The notes under the pieces are model-generated. The model made no database searches. It was given only the letters and a program-made list of their open reading frames with translations, and had not been told where the DNA came from. 64,000 nucleotides of DNA. Source: Candidatus Muiribacterium halophilum. Lineage in GTDB: Bacteria > Muiribacteriota > Muiribacteriia > Muiribacteriales > Muiribacteriaceae. Shown piece by piece: positions 8,330-16,202 of this stretch (position 1 is its first letter; the number at the start of each line of letters is the position of its first letter). The DNA is taken from positions 20,369 through 84,368 of the forward strand of contig JALOAD010000009.1 in assembly GCA_023228995.1 (NCBI GenBank), in the 5' to 3' direction. The translations under genes were made by a program, and so were the position numbers.

Positions 8330-10635
8330 GCTTCACTTCCTCTTTTCTGTTTTCTTTTTAACTGTTTGCCAGTAACAATTGTTTCAAGATCTATTGGGAT
8401 TTTGTAAAATCTTTTACCCATTGCATTTGAAACTGCATTATTAATAGCTGATGACATAAGTTCAATTGTAGGTTCTCCAAGAGATTTACCGCCTGATGGT
8501 CCATATTTATCTGGATTTTCTATAACAATTGGATAAATATTACCAAAATCCTTCACTGTAGGAATAAAATACTCATCAAGATTTGTGTTTTTAATAAAAC
8601 CATCTTGAACATCAACTTCTTCAAATAGTCCATATCCCATTCCCTGAACAACTCCGCCATATATTTGACCAAGAGTTCCTGTATAATTAATGGCATTACC
8701 AACATCATGAGCTGCATAAGCATTATCAACAAAAATTTTACCTGTCCATGTATCAACTGTAAGTTCTGCTATTTGAGAACCATAAACATAAGTAAAATAA
8801 GCAGGTCCTTGACCTATTTCTTCATCCCAATAAACATCAGGAGCTTTATACCAACCATAAGCTGTAATGTTTTTTCCGTCAAAATAAGCTATTTCACAAG
8901 CTTTTTTAAATTCAATTTCTTTTTTATTTTTAATATTAATAACTTTTCCGTTTTCAAATACAATATCATCAAGGCTGGAAGCTTCAAGTGTTTTTTTAAC
9001 AGAATCTTTAATTCTATCTCTGACTATTTCAGCTCCAAGTTTAACAGCAGAACCACCCATAAGAGTTGATCTTGAAGCAACTGTTGGTCCGCCGTCTGCA
9101 ATAAAGCCTGTATCTTGTGGAAGATATGAACAATTGCTAACATCTATACCAAATACATCTGCTGCTATTTTTGAAAAAGTTGTTTTAAGTCCTTGTCCGT
9201 TTTCAGCAAGTCCTGCAAGTATATATATGCTACCATCTGCTTGAACAGAAACAATTGCTCCTGTAGCATCAGTACCTTCTGCACCTAAAGAACAACCTCT
9301 AAAAGAACATGAAAGCCCAATACCTTTTTTGAATCTTTCAGATTTTGCATTATATATTTTAAATTCTTCTTTTTTATTAAAATAATCTGATTTTTCAATT
9401 ACTTTATCCATAGCTTCCATAAGAGAAACTTTATGACCTTCTAGTTTTTGGCATGAAGCTGTTGTAGAACCTTGTTTATAACCATTTATTCTTCTGAGTT
9501 CTACTCCATCCATACCTAATTTTTCTGCAACTTCATCCATAAGAGATTCTTGAGCATATATAATTTGAGGAGAACCAAATCCTCTAAAAGCTCCTGTATA
9601 TGGATTATTTGTTGCTATTCCATAAATATCAGTTTCAACATTTTCAACTTCATAAGGTCCTGTCGCTTGAACAACAGATCTCCAAGTAACAAAAGGTGTC
9701 ATTGATAGATATGCTCCTGAATCAGCATACATAAGAACTTTCATTGCTTGAATTTTTCCATCTTTTGAAACTCCGATTTTATATTTTAAATTATAAGGAT
9801 GTCTTTTATATGTATCAATAATAGATTCTTCTCGTGAATAAACTACTTTAACTGGTCTATTTGTTTTTTTAGCAAGAACACATGCTCTTACAGCTAAAAT
9901 TGTCATTGAATCATCTTTTCCGCCAAAAGCTCCACCCATATTTGCCTGAATTATTCTAATGTTTTTTAATGGAACTCCCATTGTCCTTGCAACACCTTTT
10001 CTTGTTGAATGAGGACATTGTATTGAACCATATATTTCATAACAATCTTTTGCTTCACCAGGAACTGCTATAACTGCTTCTGTTTCAATATATGCATGTT
10101 CTACAAATTGAGTGTTAAATTCTCTTTCAAGTATTAAATCTGAGCTTTTAAAACCTTGTTCTACATTGCCTTTTCTTAAAGGATAATGAGTTAATATATT
10201 TGAATCAAATTCTTCTTTAATTATTGGAGATTCTTTTTTCATTGCTTCAAACATATCAAATATTGCTGGTAATTCTTCATATTCAACATTTATTGCTTCT
10301 AATGCTCTATCACATATTTCTTCACTTTCACAAGCTACAGCCGCAATTCCATCACCTGAATACAAAGCTTTATCTGTTGCAAACGGGAAATGATCGAATC
10401 TAATTGCACCTATTGTTTTTTCACCTGGTACATCCCATGATGTAACTACTCCATGAACTCCTTTAATTTCAAGAGCTTTTTCATAATTAATATTTAATAT
10501 TTTTGCATGAGCATATTTACTTCTTAAAATTTTCCCGTAAAGCATTCTATCAAAATACAAATCACCACAGTATTTAGCTCTTCCTGTAACTTTTTCATAT
10601 CCATCGATACGAATTATATTTCTTTTTTCATCCAT
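8326..10635 (-). CDS. Molybdenum hydroxylase large subunit (XdhA-like, xanthine dehydrogenase family)
   Basis: About 769 residues, the typical size of the Mo-binding subunit. Molybdopterin-binding motifs seen are GGAFGGKDD, TGAFRGFGSPQ, GQGLKTTFSKIAADVFG and the C-terminal GGKSLGEPT with the catalytic Glu. The AFRG motif argues for the xanthine/hypoxanthine/nicotinate hydroxylase group and against CO dehydrogenase, which has an AYRCSFR loop. The frame opens at 10641, but AGGAG then lies one base from ATG; the ATG at 10635 has proper 7-nt spacing. First gene of the operon, with a consensus promoter upstream. A mocA-like cofactor gene lies 0.5 kb away. Confidence 0.9.
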   Translation of the reverse strand: MDEKRNIIRIDGYEKVTGRAKYCGDLYFDRMLYGKILRSKYAHAKILNINYEKALEIKGVHGVVTSWDVPGEKTIGAIRFDHFPFATDKALYSGDGIAAVACESEEICDRALEAINVEYEELPAIFDMFEAMKKESPIIKEEFDSNILTHYPLRKGNVEQGFKSSDLILEREFNTQFVEHAYIETEAVIAVPGEAKDCYEIYGSIQCPHSTRKGVARTMGVPLKNIRIIQANMGGAFGGKDDSMTILAVRACVLAKKTNRPVKVVYSREESIIDTYKRHPYNLKYKIGVSKDGKIQAMKVLMYADSGAYLSMTPFVTWRSVVQATGPYEVENVETDIYGIATNNPYTGAFRGFGSPQIIYAQESLMDEVAEKLGMDGVELRRINGYKQGSTTASCQKLEGHKVSLMEAMDKVIEKSDYFNKKEEFKIYNAKSERFKKGIGLSCSFRGCSLGAEGTDATGAIVSVQADGSIYILAGLAENGQGLKTTFSKIAADVFGIDVSNCSYLPQDTGFIADGGPTVASRSTLMGGSAVKLGAEIVRDRIKDSVKKTLEASSLDDIVFENGKVINIKNKKEIEFKKACEIAYFDGKNITAYGWYKAPDVYWDEEIGQGPAYFTYVYGSQIAELTVDTWTGKIFVDNAYAAHDVGNAINYTGTLGQIYGGVVQGMGYGLFEEVDVQDGFIKNTNLDEYFIPTVKDFGNIYPIVIENPDKYGPSGGKSLGEPTIELMSSAINNAVSNAMGKRFYKIPIDLETIVTGKQLKRKQKRGSEA

Positions 10636-10678
10636 ATTCATACTCCTATCTAAAAAAATTGCTATTTATTTTGTTTAC

Positions 10679-10707
10679 ATTATAAAACATAAAAAGAATG
10701 TTATCAA
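10679..10707 (-). promoter_or_regulatory. Consensus sigma70-type promoter of the molybdenum hydroxylase operon
   Basis: Minus strand: TTGATA (10707-10702), 17-bp spacer, TATAAT (10684-10679), about 45 bp before the start codon. It is one of the best promoter matches in the window. Confidence 0.75.
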
Positions 10708-10874
10708 GACATTTTAATATTGGTTTTGAATTGAGTTTTCTGATTAAATAATCAAAAATCAATATAATGTCAATTTTCTTTTTAATAAAAAGCTTCAAAA
10801 ACATTTTTTTTGGCTAAATTATTGATCACTTAACATTAAAACTTAAAAAAAATTAAATCCTATAATTTTTTTAA

Positions 10875-11040
10875 TTACACTAACGCAAAAAAATAATCAT
10901 TCGGTACCATTCGATATTTTACATCCATATAAAATATCTCTTTACCTTCCTTCACTTATAATACATCCGTATATTATATGCTTCGCAACGTTCACTCAAG
11001 TTACCGAGTAGATTTTTTTTTTGCTTTTGTTTATAGAAAA
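10875..11040 (+). repeat. Left arm of a 166-bp inverted repeat around the mocA-like gene
   Basis: This arm is the reverse complement of 11849-12013, with only about half a dozen differences and one change in T-run length by eye. It contains two internal hairpins: GATATTTTA...TAAAATATC, and a stem around the loop CGGA/TCCG. No gene lies within. The rest of 10642-11195 holds only the xdh promoter and AT-rich DNA. Confidence 0.9.
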
Positions 11041-11195
11041 TCTTTTATGATTTAATTTAATTGAAAATTTTCTAACAAGTTCTTGTAATTGCTGTCAGAC
11101 ATATTTTTTTAATCTTTTATAAAAAGCAAAATTTTTAGTATAATTATTCAGAGGATTCAATTGCTTTTAAAAATTTTTACTTTATAATTTTCTAC

Positions 11196-11792
11196 ATGGG
11201 AAAAATTAATTTTTATGGAATTGTTATTGCAGCTGGTTATTCTTCAAGATTCAAAAGTATAAAAGCATTGGCAGAATGGGAAAAATCTAATTTTATCAAA
11301 ACTATTATTAAAAAATTAAATTCAATTTGTTCTTCTACTGTGGTAATAACGGGTTTTGAAGCAAATTTAATTTCTGAAAACATTAAAAATATTTCCAATA
11401 CAAAAACTATATTTAATAAAAATTATCCTGCTGGTATGATAACCTCGATTGTAAAAGGTTTTGAATATTATTCTAATATAAAAGAAAATGATTATATTGT
11501 TTTTCAGCCTGTTGATATTCCAGGAATTAATATAAATACCTACGAAAATATGAAAGATATTGCATTGAAACAAAAAAGCTATATTATTAAACCTTCATAT
11601 AATATGAAATGTGGACATCCAGTTTTTTTTCAAAAAAAAGTAATTGATCAGATTTTAAAACTGCATTATTCAAACAATGATATGAGTCTTAAATCTTTGA
11701 TTGATAAATTTCAAGATTATATAACTTATTTTAACTGCAATGATGAAAATATTTTAAAAAATTATAATTATTCAGATGGATTAAATCTCTAA
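11196..11792 (+). CDS. MocA/MobA-type nucleotidyltransferase (molybdenum cofactor cytidylyltransferase-like)
   Basis: 198 residues with the MobA-like NTP-transferase fold: the N-terminal nucleotide-binding loop VIAAGYSSRFKSIKAL, the central QPVDIPGI (Mg-binding Asp) and CGHPVFF near 140-146. MocA attaches CMP to molybdopterin, making the dinucleotide cofactor used by xanthine-dehydrogenase-type enzymes, so its place beside the hydroxylase operon makes sense. It is transcribed away from that operon. There is no clear ribosome site before the ATG; TATAAT at 11139-11144 may be its -10. The gene is the only one inside a pair of 166-bp inverted repeats. GTP-using MobA is the alternative, less likely here. 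Confidence 0.78.
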   Translation: MGKINFYGIVIAAGYSSRFKSIKALAEWEKSNFIKTIIKKLNSICSSTVVITGFEANLISENIKNISNTKTIFNKNYPAGMITSIVKGFEYYSNIKENDYIVFQPVDIPGININTYENMKDIALKQKSYIIKPSYNMKCGHPVFFQKKVIDQILKLHYSNNDMSLKSLIDKFQDYITYFNCNDENILKNYNYSDGLNL

Positions 11793-11848
11793 TTGAACAG
11801 TCTGATTAAATATACTAAATTTTTGATTATTTTGTGAATGATGAAGGT

Positions 11849-12013
11849 TTTTCTATAAACAAAAGCAAAAAAAAATCTACTCGGTAATTTGAGTGAACGT
11901 TGCGAAGCATTTAATATACGGATGTATTATAAGTGAACGAAGGTAATAAGATATTTTATATGGATGTAAAATATCGAATGGTACCGAATGATTATTTTTT
12001 TGCGTTAATGTAA
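11849..12013 (-). repeat. Right arm of the inverted repeat around the mocA-like gene
   Basis: Near-perfect reverse complement of 10875-11040. Reading forward it contains GTTGCGAAGCAT, a hairpin with loop CGGA (about 11911-11932), the linker AGTGAACGAAGGTAATA, and a second hairpin with loop TGGA (about 11949-11975). A diverged third copy of this paired-hairpin core lies at 50433-50512. Confidence 0.9.
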
Positions 12014-12027
12014 CTATAAAAATAACA

Positions 12028-12150
12028 GATCCCGGCTCAGAATCATGCCGGGATGACAAAAATTCAGAATCATGCCGGGATGACAAAAATTCAAAATCAT
12101 GCCGGGATGACAAAAATTCAGAAGCATGCCGGGATGACAGATTTTTAATT
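12028..12150. repeat. Tandem array of a ~27-bp CCGGGATGAC repeat
   Basis: Four consecutive units of about 27 bp, each ending GCCGGGATGACAAAAATTC, follow a full CCCGGCTCAGAATCATGCCGGG hairpin-type start; the middle units are nearly identical. A further decayed unit lies at 12240-12266. The open frame this produces on the minus strand (repeated SSRHD) is an artefact of the repeat. Confidence 0.85.
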
Positions 12151-12185
12151 TCCAATGTTGAATGTCGAATTAAAAGAAAAAACTG

Positions 12186-12240
12186 TGAAGCTGTGACAGA
12201 TAAAGCGTGACATGTCACTTTGTGACATTAGTGACAAAAA
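12186..12240 (-). repeat. TGTCAC-rich dispersed element, inverted copy
   Basis: The reverse complement matches the elements at 5731-5800 and 52244-52310: GTCACTAATGTCAC, AAAGTGACATGTCACGC, then TGTCACAGCTT. It contains nested palindromes (TGACATGTCA; ATGTCAC-AAA-GTGACAT). No gene is seen between 11793 and 12374. Confidence 0.75.
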
Positions 12241-12374
12241 TTCAGAATCACGCCAAGATGACAGATTTTTAAATAAAATAATTTGAAATGTTATGAATTT
12301 TAATTTTATTGCTCTATCCGTGATATCCGTGGTAAAAAAGTTTTTAACTATATTTTATAGTCTAATTGAACATT

Positions 12375-13217
12375 CTATGTTAAAAGTTTTTTTGCAAGTT
12401 TAATAGCCTTAGTATAATCAGGATATTTTTTTAATATATTATTATTAATCTCATTTGCTTTTTTAGAATTTCCTTTTAAAAAATATATATAAGCTCGGTA
12501 ATAATTATTCTTTTTTTGAAGTTCATTATTTTTTTTTGAAATATCATCTTTAAAATTCTTTTGCATATTTTCAAGTTTAATTTGCAATTCTTCAATATTA
12601 TGGTCTTTTTCCGACATATTCTTTTTAAATGAATTAAGTTCATCGTAATTTTGTTCACTTGTTTTTATTTTTTCAATAAAAAGCTTTTGATTTTCTTCAA
12701 GTTGTAAAATCTTTCTATCTTTTTCATCAAGCCTAATGTTTTTATTTCTAATTTGTTTTTCAAGTTCATCAATTCTTTTTCTCATATCTTCAATTATCTT
12801 TCTAAAAGTGCTAATCTCAGAGTTTTCAGGCTTTTTAAGTTCACCTTCAATTATTTCTCTTCCAAAAACATATTCTATATTTTCTTCAAGTTCAGAAAGA
12901 ATAAAAGGTTTGAATATAATATTTGAAGAATATTTTTTAAGTTCAATCATATGTTCTTCAGGAATGTCATTAGCCATTATAAAAACTTCAGGTAATTTAT
13001 AATTTGATTTTTTATCTAGTCTTCTAAGTATTTCAAGACCATTGAGAATAGGCATATTATAATCTAAAATAAGAAGATCTATGTCTTTTATATCGCAAAG
13101 CTCTTTTTCTCCAACATAAGGATCAGTATTAGCTATAACAGAATAACCCTTTTTTTCAAGTCTTTCTTTTAATATTGTGACATAATAATCTTTATCATCT
13201 AAAATATATATTTTCAT
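12375..13217 (-). CDS. CheY-like receiver domain protein with coiled-coil tail
   Basis: 280 residues. The receiver domain (about 1-120) has the acidic pair Asp7/Asp8, phospho-acceptor Asp52 in LLILDYNMP and Lys103 in IIFKPF, so it should be phosphorylated by a histidine kinase. There is no DNA-binding domain. A long charged coiled coil follows (about 130-235), and the last 45 residues (NYYRAYIYFLKGNSKKANEINNNI) look like a single TPR-type helix pair. The start follows AGAGGAA. It lies downstream of the pseudopilin operon but is separated from it by a terminator. No kinase is adjacent; a link to pilus or secretion control is only a guess. Confidence 0.8.
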   Translation of the reverse strand: MKIYILDDKDYYVTILKERLEKKGYSVIANTDPYVGEKELCDIKDIDLLILDYNMPILNGLEILRRLDKKSNYKLPEVFIMANDIPEEHMIELKKYSSNIIFKPFILSELEENIEYVFGREIIEGELKKPENSEISTFRKIIEDMRKRIDELEKQIRNKNIRLDEKDRKILQLEENQKLFIEKIKTSEQNYDELNSFKKNMSEKDHNIEELQIKLENMQKNFKDDISKKNNELQKKNNYYRAYIYFLKGNSKKANEINNNILKKYPDYTKAIKLAKKLLT

Positions 13218-13263
13218 AGTATATTCCTCTTAAAAAATATTATCAGATAAAACCATAAAATAC

Positions 13264-13296
13264 AAAAAAGCACCTCTTTTTAGGAAGTGCTTTTTT
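13264..13296 (-). terminator. Rho-independent terminator of the pseudopilin operon
   Basis: GCACCTC-loop-GGAAGTGC stem flanked by A6 (13264-13269) and T6 (13291-13296), 45 bp beyond the stop of the glycine-rich protein gene. Confidence 0.75.
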
Positions 13297-13340
13297 ATTA
13301 AAAATGTTTATCAAGCTTAAATTGAAATTAATTCAAACTT

Positions 13341-14087
13341 TTATTTACCAGTTGTACCTCTTAAACCATCAAGTACGCTCTGTGCATTGGATATACCATC
13401 AAGTGAAGGATCAAATGAGCTACCAACATTTGATAAAACACCAGAAATATTACCAGAAATATCAGCTACAGTACCTGAAAAACTACCAACTGTATCAAGC
13501 ACTCCACCTATATCAAGTCCAGTAAAACCAGCTATTTTATCAGAATATTTAAGTATTTTTGGAGCAAATTTATCTATACCTGAAACAACCTTACCAGCCA
13601 TACCAGTTACATTACCAAGAAGATCTCCAACATTACCACCAGTTACTGCTCCTAGTATATCATTAATTCCAGAACCAAGACCACCACCTAAAGCACCGTC
13701 AAGACCACCTAGTCCTTCAAAAAGTCCACCAGCAAGACCACCAATATCTAATCCACCAGCAAGACCACCGGCAAGACCGCCTATAAGTCCGCCTATATCA
13801 CCACTATTACATACACCAGCAACAGCATTGGCTATAGGTCCTATTTGCCCAGCTATCGCTAAAGCACCACCAATTACAGGTCCAATACCCGGAATAAGTG
13901 AAACAAAAGGTGCTGCTACACTAATAACACTACAAATTTTACCAACTACACCAGCGATCTTACCAACTACACCCATAATACCGCTTACAACACCACCTGC
14001 ATAAGCTACTTGTACAAACACTAAATTAAATAGTATAAAAATTACAAGTAAACTCATTAATCTGTGATCATTTCTTTTAATAAACAT
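13341..14087 (-). CDS. Secreted glycine-rich protein, last gene of the pseudopilin operon
   Basis: 248 residues with an N-terminal signal peptide (hydrophobic LLVIFILFNLVFVQVAYA, cleavage likely after AYA). The mature part is extremely rich in Gly, Ile, Val, Leu and Ala, with short repeats of GGL/AGGL between about 95 and 150 and few charged residues; two cysteines occur (GKICSV, AGVCNSG). A strong AGGAGG precedes the ATG, so it is expressed. It begins 15 bp after the pseudopilin gene. I recognise no family. Its composition suggests a self-assembling or membrane/surface-associated exported protein, possibly a substrate of the machinery encoded beside it. Confidence 0.7.
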   Translation of the reverse strand: MFIKRNDHRLMSLLVIFILFNLVFVQVAYAGGVVSGIMGVVGKIAGVVGKICSVISVAAPFVSLIPGIGPVIGGALAIAGQIGPIANAVAGVCNSGDIGGLIGGLAGGLAGGLDIGGLAGGLFEGLGGLDGALGGGLGSGINDILGAVTGGNVGDLLGNVTGMAGKVVSGIDKFAPKILKYSDKIAGFTGLDIGGVLDTVGSFSGTVADISGNISGVLSNVGSSFDPSLDGISNAQSVLDGLRGTTGK

Positions 14088-14102
14088 AGTATTTACCTCC
14101 TT

Positions 14103-14738
14103 TTAAAAACCGTAACTGCCTTCCTCTACCGTTAGTGAGTTAGGATTTTTTAACCACCCTGGAAAATTAACAAGATGGTTTTCATACTTACTTTCTACAC
14201 TAGTTGCTATTCGAAAGACTTCTGATTTTTTAGAAGCCCCCTCCTCGCCCATTTTAATCTCAAGCTGTATATTATAAAAATATCTGTGATGCGGTAATAA
14301 ACCATAATAAGTAATATAAAAATTAACCACATCAACCCATTCAATATCTTTTTGCCCTTCAAACTCTCTGATTACCTTAAACTTTTCAGAATCATAAATG
14401 TATTTAACTTTTTTAATCAAAGGTTTGCCATCTTTGTAATCATTAAATCTGTAAAAATTCCAACTTTCTGTATTTCCACTCTTATTATGATCAATTATAC
14501 TCTCGGTCAGGTAATTTGAAACACTTTCATTTTTACAGGACATAGATAAATCTCTTTTGACATATTCAATAAGAAGCTGTGCTTCAGAATCAATTATGTA
14601 TTTAAGTTGATTCTGATAAAAAGTCCTGTTTGTCCTCTGTAAAAAAAAGTAAAAAATACCAGCAATCAATGATATAATCGCTACAACTATCAGCATTTCT
14701 ATCAATGTAAATGCTTTTTTAGTACCTGACATTCGCAT
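14103..14738 (-). CDS. Pseudopilin with type IV prepilin signal (GspJ/PilW-like)
   Basis: 211 residues. It has a prepilin peptidase site KKAFTLIEMLIVVAIISLIAG near the N terminus: cleavage between Ala and Phe, with Glu at +5 and a hydrophobic helix after it. Prepilin peptidase would cut and methylate it, and the protein would join a pilus or type II secretion pseudopilus tip. Its length and position after a shorter pseudopilin fit GspJ or PilW. The start overlaps the end of the previous gene by 20 bp. The peptidase itself is not in this window. Confidence 0.82.
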   Translation of the reverse strand: MRMSGTKKAFTLIEMLIVVAIISLIAGIFYFFLQRTNRTFYQNQLKYIIDSEAQLLIEYVKRDLSMSCKNESVSNYLTESIIDHNKSGNTESWNFYRFNDYKDGKPLIKKVKYIYDSEKFKVIREFEGQKDIEWVDVVNFYITYYGLLPHHRYFYNIQLEIKMGEEGASKKSEVFRIATSVESKYENHLVNFPGWLKNPNSLTVEEGSYGF

Positions 14739-15342
14739 TATTCACCACCACAGTAGAAATCTTTTCAATCCTTTCATTATTACCAGTTAAAAATCTACCT
14801 TCATGCCATGTTACAACACAAGTTACCTTAGCCATATTAGGTTCAATGAGTTCAAAATAACCAAATCTCTGAAATTCACTCATTTCTTTTTTGCGATAAA
14901 AATCCTGCTTATAACTAATTATAACTTCTTGCTTTTTTGCATCCTTTGATCCATGACCATATACATACCAAGCTTTAAAATCTGAAAGTCTTTTGTATTT
15001 AAGTGGATCTTTTTCTGCATCACTGTGTTTATTTTTATTGTAAACATACATAATCTGTTGTGGATCCTGACCATCAACAGTTTCAGTCGCATTAAAACTT
15101 TTGTGGCTAAGTATCCAGAACCCGTCTTCTCCGGTATTTTGAGTCTGATAATAGTTATAATTAAAATCAAGGCTTTTCATCCATTCAAGACCCTCAACGG
15201 CAAGATTATATGACTGAATAGTATTTTGAGTTTTTGCAAAACCTCTTGTGCCCATACCAAGCATATTTATCATCGGTATTAAAGCAACACCCAAAATAGC
15301 AACTGCAATCATTATCTCAACAAGAGAAAACGCTTTTTTCAT
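14719..15342 (-). CDS. Pseudopilin with type IV prepilin signal (GspI/PilV-like)
   Basis: 207 residues beginning MKKAFSLVEIMIAVAILGVALIP, a short basic leader plus the class III prepilin motif with Glu at +5. It would be processed by prepilin peptidase and act as a minor pilin or pseudopilin. GGAGA lies before the ATG. It is 15 bp downstream of the secreted-protein gene and overlaps the following pseudopilin gene. The globular part has no recognisable signature; the PilV versus GspI choice is open. Confidence 0.82.
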   Translation of the reverse strand: MKKAFSLVEIMIAVAILGVALIPMINMLGMGTRGFAKTQNTIQSYNLAVEGLEWMKSLDFNYNYYQTQNTGEDGFWILSHKSFNATETVDGQDPQQIMYVYNKNKHSDAEKDPLKYKRLSDFKAWYVYGHGSKDAKKQEVIISYKQDFYRKKEMSEFQRFGYFELIEPNMAKVTCVVTWHEGRFLTGNNERIEKISTVVVNNANVRY

Positions 15343-15356
15343 AAAACTTCTCCAAA

Positions 15357-16127
15357 TTATAGAGATGTAAGCTGACTAAGCATATCAAGACTTACTGAAA
15401 AAACTTTTCTAAGCTTATTCTCATTATTTTCATCAGAGAAAATCGCAAAATCAATTTTCAATTTTGAAAAATTAGCCATCAGCTTCCCTTCCTCGTAATC
15501 AAAATACATTTTACCATTACCTTTAATATTGATATTAAGGTTTTTTTCTCTAATTTCATTTGATTCAAATTTAGTCTCAATTACAGCACATTGAGCACCT
15601 TTATATGATTCAAATCCCTTTAATATAAATAACATGGAGATATCAACATCTTTTGTATCTGAAGAAATATCTGAAATATCAAATTTAGCTTTAGTTCCCC
15701 AGACATCCCCAGGTTTTACTGCTTTTGAAGGGAAGTTAACCTGAAGCTCATTAATTTTTTTGCCTGATTCATCAAGGTTTTCAAGAATCTTACCGGTTTT
15801 ATCCATAATAATCTGTGTAAAGCTACCTTCACCAGCATATTTTGATTCTTTACCCTGAATAATGATTTTTCCGGAATCAACAACGTTTTTAACATTAAAT
15901 GTGCCCGGCTTACTGCCTTTCTCTGTTTCTCTATGTATATTAAGTATTAATTTTGATCCAGTTTTCTGATCTATACCAAATATAGAAAACTCAGATTTAG
16001 TAGTAGTTATAAGTTGAAAAGCTTGAATAGAACCACCATCTAACTTATATTCTAGCGTTGCAGACTCCGGTGCTGCCATTACTGTGATAGATATAAATAC
16101 AAACATCAGCATCATCAATCGCTTCAT
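15357..16127 (-). CDS. Secreted protein of unknown function in the pseudopilin operon
   Basis: About 256 residues with a signal peptide (MKRLMMLMFVFISITVMAA). The mature part is beta-rich with alternating hydrophobic residues and a PSKAVKPGDVWGTKAKFDI segment reminiscent of periplasmic DUF6263-like proteins; this resemblance is weak. The frame opens at 16154, but GGAGG lies 5 nt before the ATG at 16127, which also places the signal peptide at the N terminus. A second AGGAGG occurs upstream near 16164-16169. It sits between the large pilus-like protein and the two pseudopilins. Confidence 0.65.
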   Translation of the reverse strand: MKRLMMLMFVFISITVMAAPESATLEYKLDGGSIQAFQLITTTKSEFSIFGIDQKTGSKLILNIHRETEKGSKPGTFNVKNVVDSGKIIIQGKESKYAGEGSFTQIIMDKTGKILENLDESGKKINELQVNFPSKAVKPGDVWGTKAKFDISDISSDTKDVDISMLFILKGFESYKGAQCAVIETKFESNEIREKNLNINIKGNGKMYFDYEEGKLMANFSKLKIDFAIFSDENNENKLRKVFSVSLDMLSQLTSL

Positions 16128-16202
16128 CAAAACCTCCGAATATTCATTTGTCAATTTTAACCACCTCCTACATACATTCTAATTTAATTATAACAGATAT
16201 TT

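Noticed and set aside
8665-9069. 134-codon plus-strand frame inside the molybdenum subunit gene
   Set aside because: Antisense shadow of a strongly supported gene; no ribosome site.
11877-12218. 113-codon minus-strand frame with repeated SSRHDSEFL
   Set aside because: It is the translation of the tandem CCGGGATGAC repeat; no ribosome site and no non-repeat coding character.
13387-14004. 205-codon plus-strand frame, proline/serine-rich
   Set aside because: Antisense shadow of the glycine-rich secreted protein (GGN codons read as NCC proline codons); the minus-strand gene has the ribosome site, signal peptide and operon context.
16127-16170. Six-codon leader (ATG AAT ATT CGG AGG TTT TGA) before the secreted pseudopilin-operon protein
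   Set aside because: It contains the ribosome site of the real gene; overlap is more simply explained by chance.
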